Source: Tectiglobus sp965247245
GTDB lineage: Bacteria > Pseudomonadota > Alphaproteobacteria > Rhizobiales > Hyphomicrobiaceae
NCBI GenBank assembly: GCA_965247245.1
Contig: CBDFGV010000003.1
Location: forward strand, 3,224,001-3,288,000
Length of the DNA: 64,000 nucleotides
Direction of reading: 5' to 3'
Under the pieces are notes generated by a model, which had not been told where the DNA came from, searched no databases, and saw only the letters and a list, made by a program, of their open reading frames with translations. Positions 26,029-33,207 of the stretch are shown one piece after another (position 1 is the first letter of the stretch; each line of letters starts with the position of its first letter). The position numbers and the translations under genes are program-made.

Positions 26029-27189
26029 TCAGGCGGTGTCGCCTTCAGTTTTATCCGTCATACGGTAGAGGTTCTTAAGCAGGGCCTCAAGACCAGCCGC
26101 ACCACCACCTGTGTGAAGGTCGATACGGCCAACCTTTTCAACCAACTTCTCAAGCGCCTCGAGCTCCTTCAAACGAAGCAGCAATGGGTTGTCGTCCATC
26201 AAGCGCGCGGTGTTGAGCAACGAACGTGTCGCTGCCGTTTCTTCCTGACGCTTGATCAGGTTCGCTTTCGCCATGCGCTCTGCTTCCACCACGTGGTTCA
26301 GAAGATCACGCACATCGCCTGGCAGGATGACGTCCTTGACGCCGATCTCATTGATCTCGACACCAAGATCACCGACACGCGCCGTCACGTAGTCACGGAC
26401 TTCCTGGTCGATGGTGTCACGTGCACCAAGGATCTCATCCAGAGTACGCGTTGCCACGGCTTCACGGATAGCGAACTGCACCAGACGGTACAGAGTGTTC
26501 GCGACATCCGCCGATCTTGTCGTTGCCTTCAGTGCATCGATCACCTTGTAGAACGCGGTTAGTGTCACGCGGATGCCAACGCGGTCCTTGGTCAGGATTT
26601 CCTGTGCTGTCACCTCAAGCGGTGTCGGACGCATATCAACCTTGACGATCTTGACCTTGCGGCCGATCTCCCAGAACGCATGCATACCCGGTTTCAGTTG
26701 CTCAACGAAGTCGCCGTCGACAAACAACAGACCTGTTTCGTGCGACGCCACGACGTCATGAATGACCACCCGCGTGCGCTCCACATCGAGCTTCGCCAGG
26801 TGTTCCTTGCTGACCCGCAAGTCCGCAGACGTATCGATGGTTTCAACCTCAACCAACGTCAACGTCTTCCAGAACGCACGTGTCGTGTGCGGCAGCACGA
26901 GATGCTTCGGTGCACCGTCCATCGAAACGATCGCAACTTCATGCGCGATCGGCTTCACGATAACGAAGTGCTCGGCAGCGACTTCTGGATGCGCCTTCTC
27001 AAACAGCAATGCCTTTTCGACCGGCACCTCGGCCTGCGTCACCTTCACGACCTCAGCCTTGAGCTTGTGCGATGGGTCAAACTCGCGGTGGCGGCCCGGA
27101 CCGAGCATGCGCACGAACTGACCATCGCGCGTTAGAAACGCACGCTCGTCATCGCGAACAACAACATTAAAAAACAATAGCGCCCACAT
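26029..27189 (-). CDS. Slipin family SPFH protein
   Basis: A 386-aa SPFH/Band 7 protein of the slipin (stomatin-like) group. The N-terminus is a short hydrophobic segment (MWALLFFNVVVRDDERAFL). The SPFH domain is best seen in the second half: GLLFVDGDFVEQLKPGMHAFWEIGRKVKIVKVDMRP, DRVGIRVTLTAFYKV, and RVGDLGVEINEIGVKDVILPGDVRDLLN. A helical oligomerisation tail follows. The 170 residues before this core form a degenerate duplication of the same fold, as in the longer slipins. GGAG eight bases before the ATG supports the start. Slipins scaffold membrane domains, and many pair with NfeD proteins; none is adjacent here. Confidence 0.88.
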   Translation of the reverse strand: MWALLFFNVVVRDDERAFLTRDGQFVRMLGPGRHREFDPSHKLKAEVVKVTQAEVPVEKALLFEKAHPEVAAEHFVIVKPIAHEVAIVSMDGAPKHLVLPHTTRAFWKTLTLVEVETIDTSADLRVSKEHLAKLDVERTRVVIHDVVASHETGLLFVDGDFVEQLKPGMHAFWEIGRKVKIVKVDMRPTPLEVTAQEILTKDRVGIRVTLTAFYKVIDALKATTRSADVANTLYRLVQFAIREAVATRTLDEILGARDTIDQEVRDYVTARVGDLGVEINEIGVKDVILPGDVRDLLNHVVEAERMAKANLIKRQEETAATRSLLNTARLMDDNPLLLRLKELEALEKLVEKVGRIDLHTGGGAAGLEALLKNLYRMTDKTEGDTA

Positions 27190-27599
27190 GACACGTACTC
27201 CGGTTTGGCCATCTCACAACGGGCAGATTGCAATTTGGCTCAGTTCAGTTGCGCCCTCGAAAAGGTCAATCGCCTCTACGAAAGCAAAGTCCCTTGTCCC
27301 CACGTGAGGAAACAGGGTCGCGGTGACGGTCGATCGCAAGCGCGGTGCTTACGTCTCCCCTCGTTCGGTTCCTCTAACCGTTCGGCCAAGGCCTCGGGGA
27401 AAGAGGAATAAGGATCATGCATCCAAAATCTGTGCTTAGGGCCTTCCCTAAGTCTTGGTCGCCATGACTGTCCCAACGGTTCGATCAATCGAATCCATTT
27501 AAGGTCCACTGGCCGCCGCCCAACGATCGAGACACGGTCTCGCGCTTGAGCCTGCCGGCGTAGCCTTTGTAGTCAGGTTGCGTCCACCGCCTCGCATCT
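27190..27599. other. Gene-free region upstream of the slipin gene
   Basis: About 410 bp with no credible protein gene. Short open frames exist on both strands, but their predicted products have no family features and no ribosome-binding sites. I looked for the hallmarks of tmRNA, RNase P RNA and SRP RNA and did not find them. The slipin promoter must lie at the left end. With the next stretch this makes a block of about 600 bp without coding function. Confidence 0.5.
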
Positions 27600-27763
27600 G
27601 GCCGAAGCCATCAACTTGGCAGTGCCGGTGCCCGGTACGCGAGCGTTGCCAGCAGGCGGTATCTGCGCGAGAGCATAGCGCTCAACCGCCTGGCATTTCT
27701 GCCGCCACCTTCGGCCGAAGCCTCTGGCAGCTTTGGTCCTGCCCGGGAAGCAGCCAGCTTCCC
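27600..27763. other. Strongly structured non-coding segment (possible RNA)
   Basis: Nested inverted repeats suggest a branched fold. GGCCGAAG (27600-27607) pairs with CTTCGGCC (27709-27716) as a closing stem. Inside, TGGCA (27617-27621) pairs with TGCCA (27647-27651), enclosing GCCGG/CCGGT. CAGGCGGT (27653-27660) pairs with ACCGCCTG (27685-27692), enclosing GCGC/GCGC. A further hairpin, GGGAAGC/GCTTCCC, lies at 27745-27763. The decamer GGCCGAAGCC also recurs as a direct repeat at 27600 and 27713. It lies immediately downstream of the two minus-strand tRNA-like genes. Strand and function are unknown; no known RNA family was recognised. Confidence 0.45.
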
Positions 27764-27797
27764 CTCAGTCCGTAAAGAGTGCTTAAAAGGCACGTGA

Positions 27798-27871
27798 CAA
27801 ACGACGTGGGAGTCGAACCCACGACAGCCAGATTCCAGGTCTGGTGCTCTTACCAACTGAGCTAGTCGTTA
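27798..27871 (-). tRNA. tRNA-like gene with C33 and UGG in the anticodon position
   Basis: A cloverleaf can be drawn. The acceptor stem is six pairs (AACGAC/GTCGTT) plus a U-U mismatch at the end. The D arm is GCTC/GAGC with a 9-base loop, the anticodon arm CCAGA/TCTGG with loop CCTGGAA, the variable loop 5 bases, and the T arm GTGGG/CCCAC with loop TTCGACT. Read conventionally the anticodon is UGG (proline), but position 33, almost universally U, is C. No CCA is encoded. It starts one base after the upstream tRNA-like gene ends, so both are on one transcript. It may be a degenerate tRNA, a pseudogene or a specialised tRNA. Confidence 0.6.
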
Positions 27872-27872
27872 A

Positions 27873-27946
27873 TGGAGCAGTTAAAGGGAATCGAACCCCT
27901 GTCCTCCCGGCCCAAACCGGGTGCTCGACCACTGAGCTATAACCGC
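27873..27946 (-). tRNA. Glycine-type tRNA-like gene with encoded CCA and abnormal anticodon loop
   Basis: The body matches a bacterial tRNA-Gly: acceptor GCGGTTA/TAACTGC, short 7-base D loop, T arm AGGGG/CCCTT with loop TTCGATT, and discriminator T followed by an encoded CCA. The anticodon arm is odd. CCCGG pairs perfectly with CCGGG, but this leaves only six loop bases (TTTGGG). Forcing a seven-base loop breaks the stem and gives anticodon UGG, which is proline, not glycine. A working tRNA-Gly would read CCC, UCC or GCC. The gene is therefore either non-functional in decoding or serves another purpose. Confidence 0.65.
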
Positions 27947-28130
27947 AAAACCTCAAGTGCGCGGAACACATCCACCGCAAAGCAGCGTGCGCCAGACAGG
28001 TCTCAGCGAGCCTGCACACGTGGCGCTTCTCAAGGCGGCTGGGCTAATGCCCCAGGTTTGCGGCGGAACAATGGCCACCGAAGTCTTTCGGCAAAAATTC
28101 GATAAGCCGGCGTTGCAATCAGATCCCGGG

Positions 28131-29288
28131 TCAGGCCACCTGCTTGTTGCCGAACATGCTGCGCCCGATGATTTCACGCATGATCTCACAAGTACCACCG
28201 GCAATCCGGCTCATTCGTGCGTCGGCCCAGGCCCGCGCAATCGGATACTCCCACATGTAACCACTACCACCGAACAGCTGCAGGCAATCATCTAGCAGCT
28301 CGCACATCATCTCAGCCGACATCATCTTGGCCATCGCGGCATCAACCGCATCTAGCTCTCCCTTGAGGTGCATTTCGATGCAACGATCGATAAACACGCG
28401 CAGCATAATCGATTGAGACTTGACGGTTGCAAGCTGGAAGCGCGTGTTCTGGAAGCTCGATATTGCACGTCCAAATGCCTGTCGCTCGGACACATAATCA
28501 ACCGTCCACTCCAAAGCGGCTTCAATGACGGCGGTTGCGCGAATAGCCTGCATCAAGCGCTCTTGCGGCAGTTGCTCCATCAAACCGACAAAGCCACGCC
28601 CCTCTCCGCCCAACAGATTGTCAACTGGTACGCGTACCTCATCGAAGAACAGCTCTGAGGTGTCCTGTGCCTTCCAACCGATCTTGTTGAGATTGCGTCC
28701 ACGCTTGAAGCCAGCTCGATCTCCCTCAACCATAATCAGGCTGATGCCTCTGGCACCTTCCTTAGGATCTGTCTTACAGGCAACGATCACAAGGTCAGAC
28801 ATCTGGCCATTGGTGATGTAGACCTTTTGACCGCTAATGACGAACTCGTCGCCTTCTCGGATAGCGCGGGTTTTGATGTTCTGCAGATCAGAGCCCGCAC
28901 TCGGCTCCGTCATCGCGATGGCACCGATCTTATCGCCAGCAACCATTGCCGGCAGCCATCGCTTCTTCTGTTCCTCAGTTCCATAGTGATAGATGTAGGG
29001 CGCGACGATATCAGAGTGCAGTGAAAAGCCAGGTCCGGATGCACAGGCCTTCGCCATCTCTTCGATCAGAACGGTGGTGTAAAGAAAATCCGCATTCGAT
29101 CCACCGTACTCCTCGGGCGTCGAACTGCAAAGCAGACCATGATCACCGGCAGCCTTCCAAGCCTCGCGACTAATTTGGCCGTCCTCCTCCCATTGGTCGT
29201 GGTAAGGCGTGATGTGCTCACCGATAAAGCGGCGGACATTGTCGCGATAAGTTTCGTGCTCATGCGAAAAGATCGTGCGTTGGAACAT
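28131..29288 (-). CDS. Acyl-CoA dehydrogenase
   Basis: A 385-aa FAD enzyme that oxidises an acyl-CoA to the 2-enoyl-CoA. Landmarks are AIAMTEPSAGSDLQNIKTRA (flavin and substrate loop), YITNGQMSDLVIVACKTD, the helical YVSERQAFGRAISSFQNTRF and the C-terminal DARMSRIAGGTCEIMREIIGR, where the Glu after Cys may be the catalytic base. Length is normal for the family. The ATG at 29288 has GGGAG ten bases before it; a TTG at 29297 is less likely. It diverges from an SDR gene and opens an acyl-CoA island. The chain length of the substrate is not readable; the overall pattern suits long or branched acyl groups. Confidence 0.92.
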   Translation of the reverse strand: MFQRTIFSHEHETYRDNVRRFIGEHITPYHDQWEEDGQISREAWKAAGDHGLLCSSTPEEYGGSNADFLYTTVLIEEMAKACASGPGFSLHSDIVAPYIYHYGTEEQKKRWLPAMVAGDKIGAIAMTEPSAGSDLQNIKTRAIREGDEFVISGQKVYITNGQMSDLVIVACKTDPKEGARGISLIMVEGDRAGFKRGRNLNKIGWKAQDTSELFFDEVRVPVDNLLGGEGRGFVGLMEQLPQERLMQAIRATAVIEAALEWTVDYVSERQAFGRAISSFQNTRFQLATVKSQSIMLRVFIDRCIEMHLKGELDAVDAAMAKMMSAEMMCELLDDCLQLFGGSGYMWEYPIARAWADARMSRIAGGTCEIMREIIGRSMFGNKQVA

Positions 29289-29449
29289 CCCGTTCAAACT
29301 CCCTCATGCTCAGCGTCACCAGTCATGTCGGCGATCATCATGGCAATTTGCTGCGCTCCGCCACTTCGAAACCTTGCATCCAACGCGGTTCGCGGCGCAA
29401 TATCGATGCCACGGACAATTCAAGGAAACAGAGAACCAAGGATAACAGA

Positions 29450-30370
29450 ATGGCGGACAACACGCTTCTTCTCGACAAAGTAGCACTCGTGACCGGAGCC
29501 GGACGGGGGATTGGTAGAGAAATCGCATTGCTGATGGCAGCTTGCGGCGCCAAGGTGATTGTCAACGACCTTGGCGGGTCAACCGAAGGTGAGGGCTCCG
29601 ACAATACGCCGGCGCAAGAAGTGGTTGACCTGATCAAGTCGAACGGCGGTGAAGCAGCTGCGAACTACGACAGCGTGTCAGAGTTCAAGGCCGCCGAGGG
29701 CATGGTTGAGCAAGCTGTCGACACGTTCGGCCGTATTGATATCGTTGTGAACGTGGCCGGTATTCTGCGTGATGTGATCTTCCACAAGATGACCGAAGAC
29801 GACTGGAATTCCGTCATCAACGTTCACCTCAACGGCACCTTCAATGTTAGCCGGGCGGCTGCAACGCATTTCCGCAATCAACAGTCCGGACGCTACATCC
29901 ATTTCACGTCAACATCCGGTCTCATCGGTAACTTTGGTCAGGCTAACTATGCCGCCGCCAAACTCGGCATCGTCGGCTTGTCAAAGTCAATCGCCCTCGA
30001 TATGGCGCGCTTCGGTGTAACTTCGAACTGCATCGGCCCCTTCGCCTGGAGCCGTATGATCGGCACCATCCCCGTCAACAGCGATGCAGACAAAGTGCGC
30101 GTAGAACGCATGAAGACGATGACGCCTGCGAAGATCGCCCCGATGATCTGCGCACTCGCCTCAGATGAGGCCAAGGACGTCACCGGCCAGATCTTCTGCG
30201 TCCGATCCAACGAGATCCTATTGATGAGTCAAAACCGTCCGCTACGTTCTGTTGCACGACCGGAAGGCTGGACACCAGGCTCAATCATCGAGCATGCCTT
30301 CCCGTCGATGAAGGCGACGTTCTACCCACTCGATCGCTCGCAGGATATCTTCCCTTGGGACCCGATTTGA
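29450..30370 (+). CDS. Short-chain dehydrogenase, peroxisomal MFE-2-like (3-hydroxyacyl-CoA dehydrogenase type)
   Basis: A 306-aa SDR with the NAD(P)-binding GAGRGIG near residue 16, the NVAG motif, catalytic Ser in HFTSTSGL, and YAAAK with the active-site Tyr and Lys. The insertion NDLGGSTEGEGSD after the second strand is characteristic of the 17-beta-HSD4/MFE-2 dehydrogenase group, which oxidises 3-hydroxyacyl-CoA. AAGGA seven bases before the ATG at 29450 fixes the start. It is divergent from the acyl-CoA dehydrogenase, sharing the promoter region, and the two could act in one beta-oxidation-like route. A clear terminator follows. Confidence 0.88.
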   Translation: MADNTLLLDKVALVTGAGRGIGREIALLMAACGAKVIVNDLGGSTEGEGSDNTPAQEVVDLIKSNGGEAAANYDSVSEFKAAEGMVEQAVDTFGRIDIVVNVAGILRDVIFHKMTEDDWNSVINVHLNGTFNVSRAAATHFRNQQSGRYIHFTSTSGLIGNFGQANYAAAKLGIVGLSKSIALDMARFGVTSNCIGPFAWSRMIGTIPVNSDADKVRVERMKTMTPAKIAPMICALASDEAKDVTGQIFCVRSNEILLMSQNRPLRSVARPEGWTPGSIIEHAFPSMKATFYPLDRSQDIFPWDPI

Positions 30371-30411
30371 TGCGCGTGTGAAATCAGCTAGACCCTGGAT
30401 CAGGTTCGGTT

Positions 30412-30445
30412 GGGGCGTGAAGTGCCTTTCACGCCCCTTATCTTT
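30412..30445 (+). terminator. Rho-independent terminator after the SDR gene
   Basis: GGGGCGTGAA pairs with TTCACGCCCC across a short loop (30412-30437), followed by TTATCTTT. It lies 42 bp beyond the SDR stop codon and faces the CoA transferase gene end, so it may act in both directions. Confidence 0.8.
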
Positions 30446-30528
30446 GGGCCGCGACTGAGCAGTTGGGCGTCGCGTCTCCATCGAAAACAGATGACCAACA
30501 CGTCCACGGACAGAACTCGCGCACGCGG

Positions 30529-31701
30529 TCAGGTAACCACGCCGTCCGAAACAAGCTTGTCGATCTCGGATTCTGAATAGCCGAGATCAACCATGACCTC
30601 ACGCGTGTGCTGGCCGAGCGTAGGTGACACCGCATAAGGGTCATCCTGCACGTACTTTGGCATACCTGGAATGTTCGGCACCGGCCACGCATCATCGGAA
30701 CCAGCCTGCTTAACCCACGACAACAGACCAACCGCTTCAGGTTGCGCGTGCTTGGCAAACTCCCTGTAGGACAGCACGGGTCCGTTCTGCACGCGATTCT
30801 CGTTCAATAATGCATGCCAATGCTCGGTTGTGTTGGTTATCAGCAAGTCACCCAAGTCACTGACCAAAAGTTCAGCATGTTCGCGACGCCCCTGGTTCTT
30901 TTGGAAGCGCGGATCCTTGGCATATTCAGTCCACCCGATAGCCTTGCACAGCAACTGAAACTCGTGATCGCGCGCAACGATCACCTGCAACCAGCCATCG
31001 GATGTCTTAAAAGTGCCGGACGGCGATCCCGCAATCTTGAACGGGCCTTCCCGGTAGCCATCGAGCAGACGCACCGCCTGCAAGTTTGTCGAGGCCTCCA
31101 TTAGACTGATATCGATCCTGCGCCCGGGCGCTCCGTCACGTTGTGCGTAAAGCGTGCTTTGGACTGCTTGCGTCGCGTAAAGCCCAGTCGACATGTCATT
31201 GATGATCACGGGCGAACGATGGGGAATACCATCTGCGCCCTTGTTCTCCGCCATGAAGCCCGTAAAAGCCTGCAAGACCGGGTCCATGGCTGGCCGCTCA
31301 CGCATCGGTCCCATCTGTCCGAAACCGGAAATCGAAACATAGATCAGCTGCGGATTGATCTCCTTCAGCCGTTCGTAGGAATAGCCGAGGCGGTCGACGA
31401 CACCTGGACGAAATCCCTCGATGAAGACGTGTGCGTCTTTGATCATACGATCCACGATGGCACGGCTATCGGCGTGCTTGAGATCCATGACGATGCTGCG
31501 CTTGCCCATGTTGGCCGGGATAGAAAACGCTGTGTGATCGCCATAGACAGCACCGAGCGCTCGCGCCCAATCACCATCTCCCGGTTCGATCTTGATAACG
31601 TCAGCACCATTCTGCGCTAGCAGCATCCCACAATATGGGCCAGCCACGCCTTGTGACATGTCAACAACGCGAAGCCCTTTATACGGCCTGTCATAACTCA
31701 T
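30529..31701 (-). CDS. CaiB/BaiF family (class III) CoA transferase
   Basis: A 390-aa enzyme that moves CoA between carboxylic acids. The opening YDRPYKGLRVVDMSQGVAGPYCGMLLAQNGADVIKIEPGDGDWAR is the classic family N-terminus, binding the CoA adenine. The catalytic Asp should lie in the SPVIINDMSTGLYATQAV stretch. ISIMEAST-type residues (DISLMEASTNLQ) follow. Length is standard. It is followed upstream by a cupin gene 12 bp away on the same strand, so the two are cotranscribed. Acid donor and acceptor are unknown. Confidence 0.92.
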   Translation of the reverse strand: MSYDRPYKGLRVVDMSQGVAGPYCGMLLAQNGADVIKIEPGDGDWARALGAVYGDHTAFSIPANMGKRSIVMDLKHADSRAIVDRMIKDAHVFIEGFRPGVVDRLGYSYERLKEINPQLIYVSISGFGQMGPMRERPAMDPVLQAFTGFMAENKGADGIPHRSPVIINDMSTGLYATQAVQSTLYAQRDGAPGRRIDISLMEASTNLQAVRLLDGYREGPFKIAGSPSGTFKTSDGWLQVIVARDHEFQLLCKAIGWTEYAKDPRFQKNQGRREHAELLVSDLGDLLITNTTEHWHALLNENRVQNGPVLSYREFAKHAQPEAVGLLSWVKQAGSDDAWPVPNIPGMPKYVQDDPYAVSPTLGQHTREVMVDLGYSESEIDKLVSDGVVT

Positions 31702-31713
31702 GGTTCGCTAGCC

Positions 31714-32478
31714 TTAATCTGGTCCAGGTTGCGCAGGAAATTGCAGCACGAGAAGATCAAGTCCTTCAGCTGTCGCGTGTATTGTCGGCTGCTCTTCGTC
31801 CGCGGTGACAAACAGCATTGACCATTTGTCGTACACTGCACCATCGCGAATAAGCTCACCCGCCGTTACGACCAGATACTGCCCACCGGTTCCAGCGGCG
31901 GGCGGCATCTCACAGGCTTGATCCGGCCCGAACCGGAAGATCCATGCCGCCATACCATCGTCTTCACGATCAAAAATTGTTTCACAATCGGGATGAGCCA
32001 ATGTAGCCCGCACATCGGGCGTCGTCGTCGGAATGCCGCCTTTGAGGCGCGTGCGCTGATTTCCCTTGGAGAGCTTGTCTCTCGCACCCGGCATGTACTT
32101 GGCGCCCGGATCCCACCTCTGTCGCAAGGTAAAATAGGTGACACCAGTCTCACCAGCCACGATAGGTCCATAAGGCGTATGGCCGTTGGCGTACTGAACC
32201 GTTAGAGGCTGCGCGGCGTGCTTGCCCATGCTGCCAGTTCCGTCGACAAAAACCTGGAACTGATTTGTTTCGTGAAAGTGCGGCAGCGTCACAGAACCCG
32301 GCGGCTGCTCGACCAGAAAACCCTGCGGCAGGCCGTTGTCGTTTTTCTCATTACCTTCGACATACTTGCCCCGTAGCGGTGCCGCACCAACATACTCACT
32401 CAGCGTATAGTCGTGTCCGTTGACATGAACCAACCGCTGCTTTTGCCGGGCTTCAGCCGTGGAAGTTGCGATGAGCAT
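31714..32478 (-). CDS. Cupin-fold protein of unknown function
   Basis: A 254-aa protein with a cupin-like core. GSVTLPHFHETNQFQVFVDGTGSMG supplies the histidine pair of motif 1, and a second half ending LDLLVLQFPAQ may be a repeat of the barrel. No signal peptide is seen. Cupins of this kind bind a divalent metal through the His/Glu cluster and may act as dioxygenases or isomerases. GGAGG seven bases before the ATG supports the start. It lies directly before the CoA transferase gene in the same operon, so a role in the same catabolic route is likely. I could not assign the family more precisely. Confidence 0.65.
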   Translation of the reverse strand: MLIATSTAEARQKQRLVHVNGHDYTLSEYVGAAPLRGKYVEGNEKNDNGLPQGFLVEQPPGSVTLPHFHETNQFQVFVDGTGSMGKHAAQPLTVQYANGHTPYGPIVAGETGVTYFTLRQRWDPGAKYMPGARDKLSKGNQRTRLKGGIPTTTPDVRATLAHPDCETIFDREDDGMAAWIFRFGPDQACEMPPAAGTGGQYLVVTAGELIRDGAVYDKWSMLFVTADEEQPTIHATAEGLDLLVLQFPAQPGPD

Positions 32479-32609
32479 AAGCGGGCCTCCGCATCGATTC
32501 CTAAAAGAGCTTTAAGGCTAGCGCGAATCCTGCGCGTTAGGAATGGCATCCTGGCGCCGACAAAGTCCTATCAGGTTACGGATCAGTCAATTCAACAGTA
32601 ACGCACGGC

Positions 32610-33050
32610 CTAATCAGCCCGCTTAACTGAAACGCGCCGGAAGGCACCGCTTCCCGTTGCCAATAGCTTTCCGGTTTCGTCCTGCACCTCAATGTCAGAG
32701 AAGAACGTCGAACGCCCGCCCCCTCGCAGTCGCCCTGTCGCAATCAATCGATCACCATCCGGCGAACCAATGAAGTTTGTACTCAGCGACACTGTGATGA
32801 AAGAATGAAGGTTATCCGGATCTTCGGAGTAAACACCGGCATAGCCACCGGCCGTGTCCATCAACAAACAATAAATGCCGCCGTGCACACTGCCTCCTCG
32901 GTTCATGAACTGAGTGCCGATATCAAGTTCAACTACCGCATGCTCGGCTCCCAGTCCGGTGATCTTGTGACCAACGAATTCAACAATCCCAGAGCTACCC
33001 CGCCAAGCAAGCATTTCCGCGAGGCTCGGTTTGGCGTTTTCGTCTGTCAT
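32610..33050 (-). CDS. PaaI-type hotdog thioesterase
   Basis: A 146-aa single hotdog-fold protein. The conserved segment NRGGSVHGGIYCLLMDTAGGYA contains the HGG turn and the acidic residue that activates water in PaaI-like acyl-CoA thioesterases. The rest (ITVSLSTNFIGSPDGDRLIATGRLRGGGRSTFFSDIEVQDETGKLLATG) matches the strand order of the family. GAGGAAAG precedes the ATG. It is divergent from the carboxyltransferase gene. A second enzyme of the same family lies at 35684-36103, so the island has two hydrolytic exits for CoA esters. Confidence 0.9.
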   Translation of the reverse strand: MTDENAKPSLAEMLAWRGSSGIVEFVGHKITGLGAEHAVVELDIGTQFMNRGGSVHGGIYCLLMDTAGGYAGVYSEDPDNLHSFITVSLSTNFIGSPDGDRLIATGRLRGGGRSTFFSDIEVQDETGKLLATGSGAFRRVSVKRAD

Positions 33051-33207
33051 GCTTTCCTCATTTCCATTGGTCTCTCAACCAACAAGTGCCCGCTCAACGC
33101 CATATCCACAATTGTGATTATTGTCCCGACTTCGGACGACCGGGTTGCAAGCCCTAGTACCGGCTCTAAAACTGATGCGACACCAATTGTTATGCAGGAA
33201 CGATGAC

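Noticed and set aside
27276..27509. A 77-codon minus-strand open frame in the gene-free gap
   Set aside because: It has no ribosome-binding site and its composition is dominated by Arg and Pro; no protein family is recognisable.
27190..27797. tmRNA, RNase P RNA or SRP RNA in the gap
   Set aside because: I could not find the tmRNA tag reading frame and acceptor, the RNase P core GAGGAAAGTCC or the SRP GGAAGCAGCG-type loop on either strand.
27578..27856. Open frames on both strands across the structured segment and the tRNA-like gene
   Set aside because: The products are Arg/Pro-rich without family features, one reads through a tRNA-like gene, and inverted repeats explain the openness.
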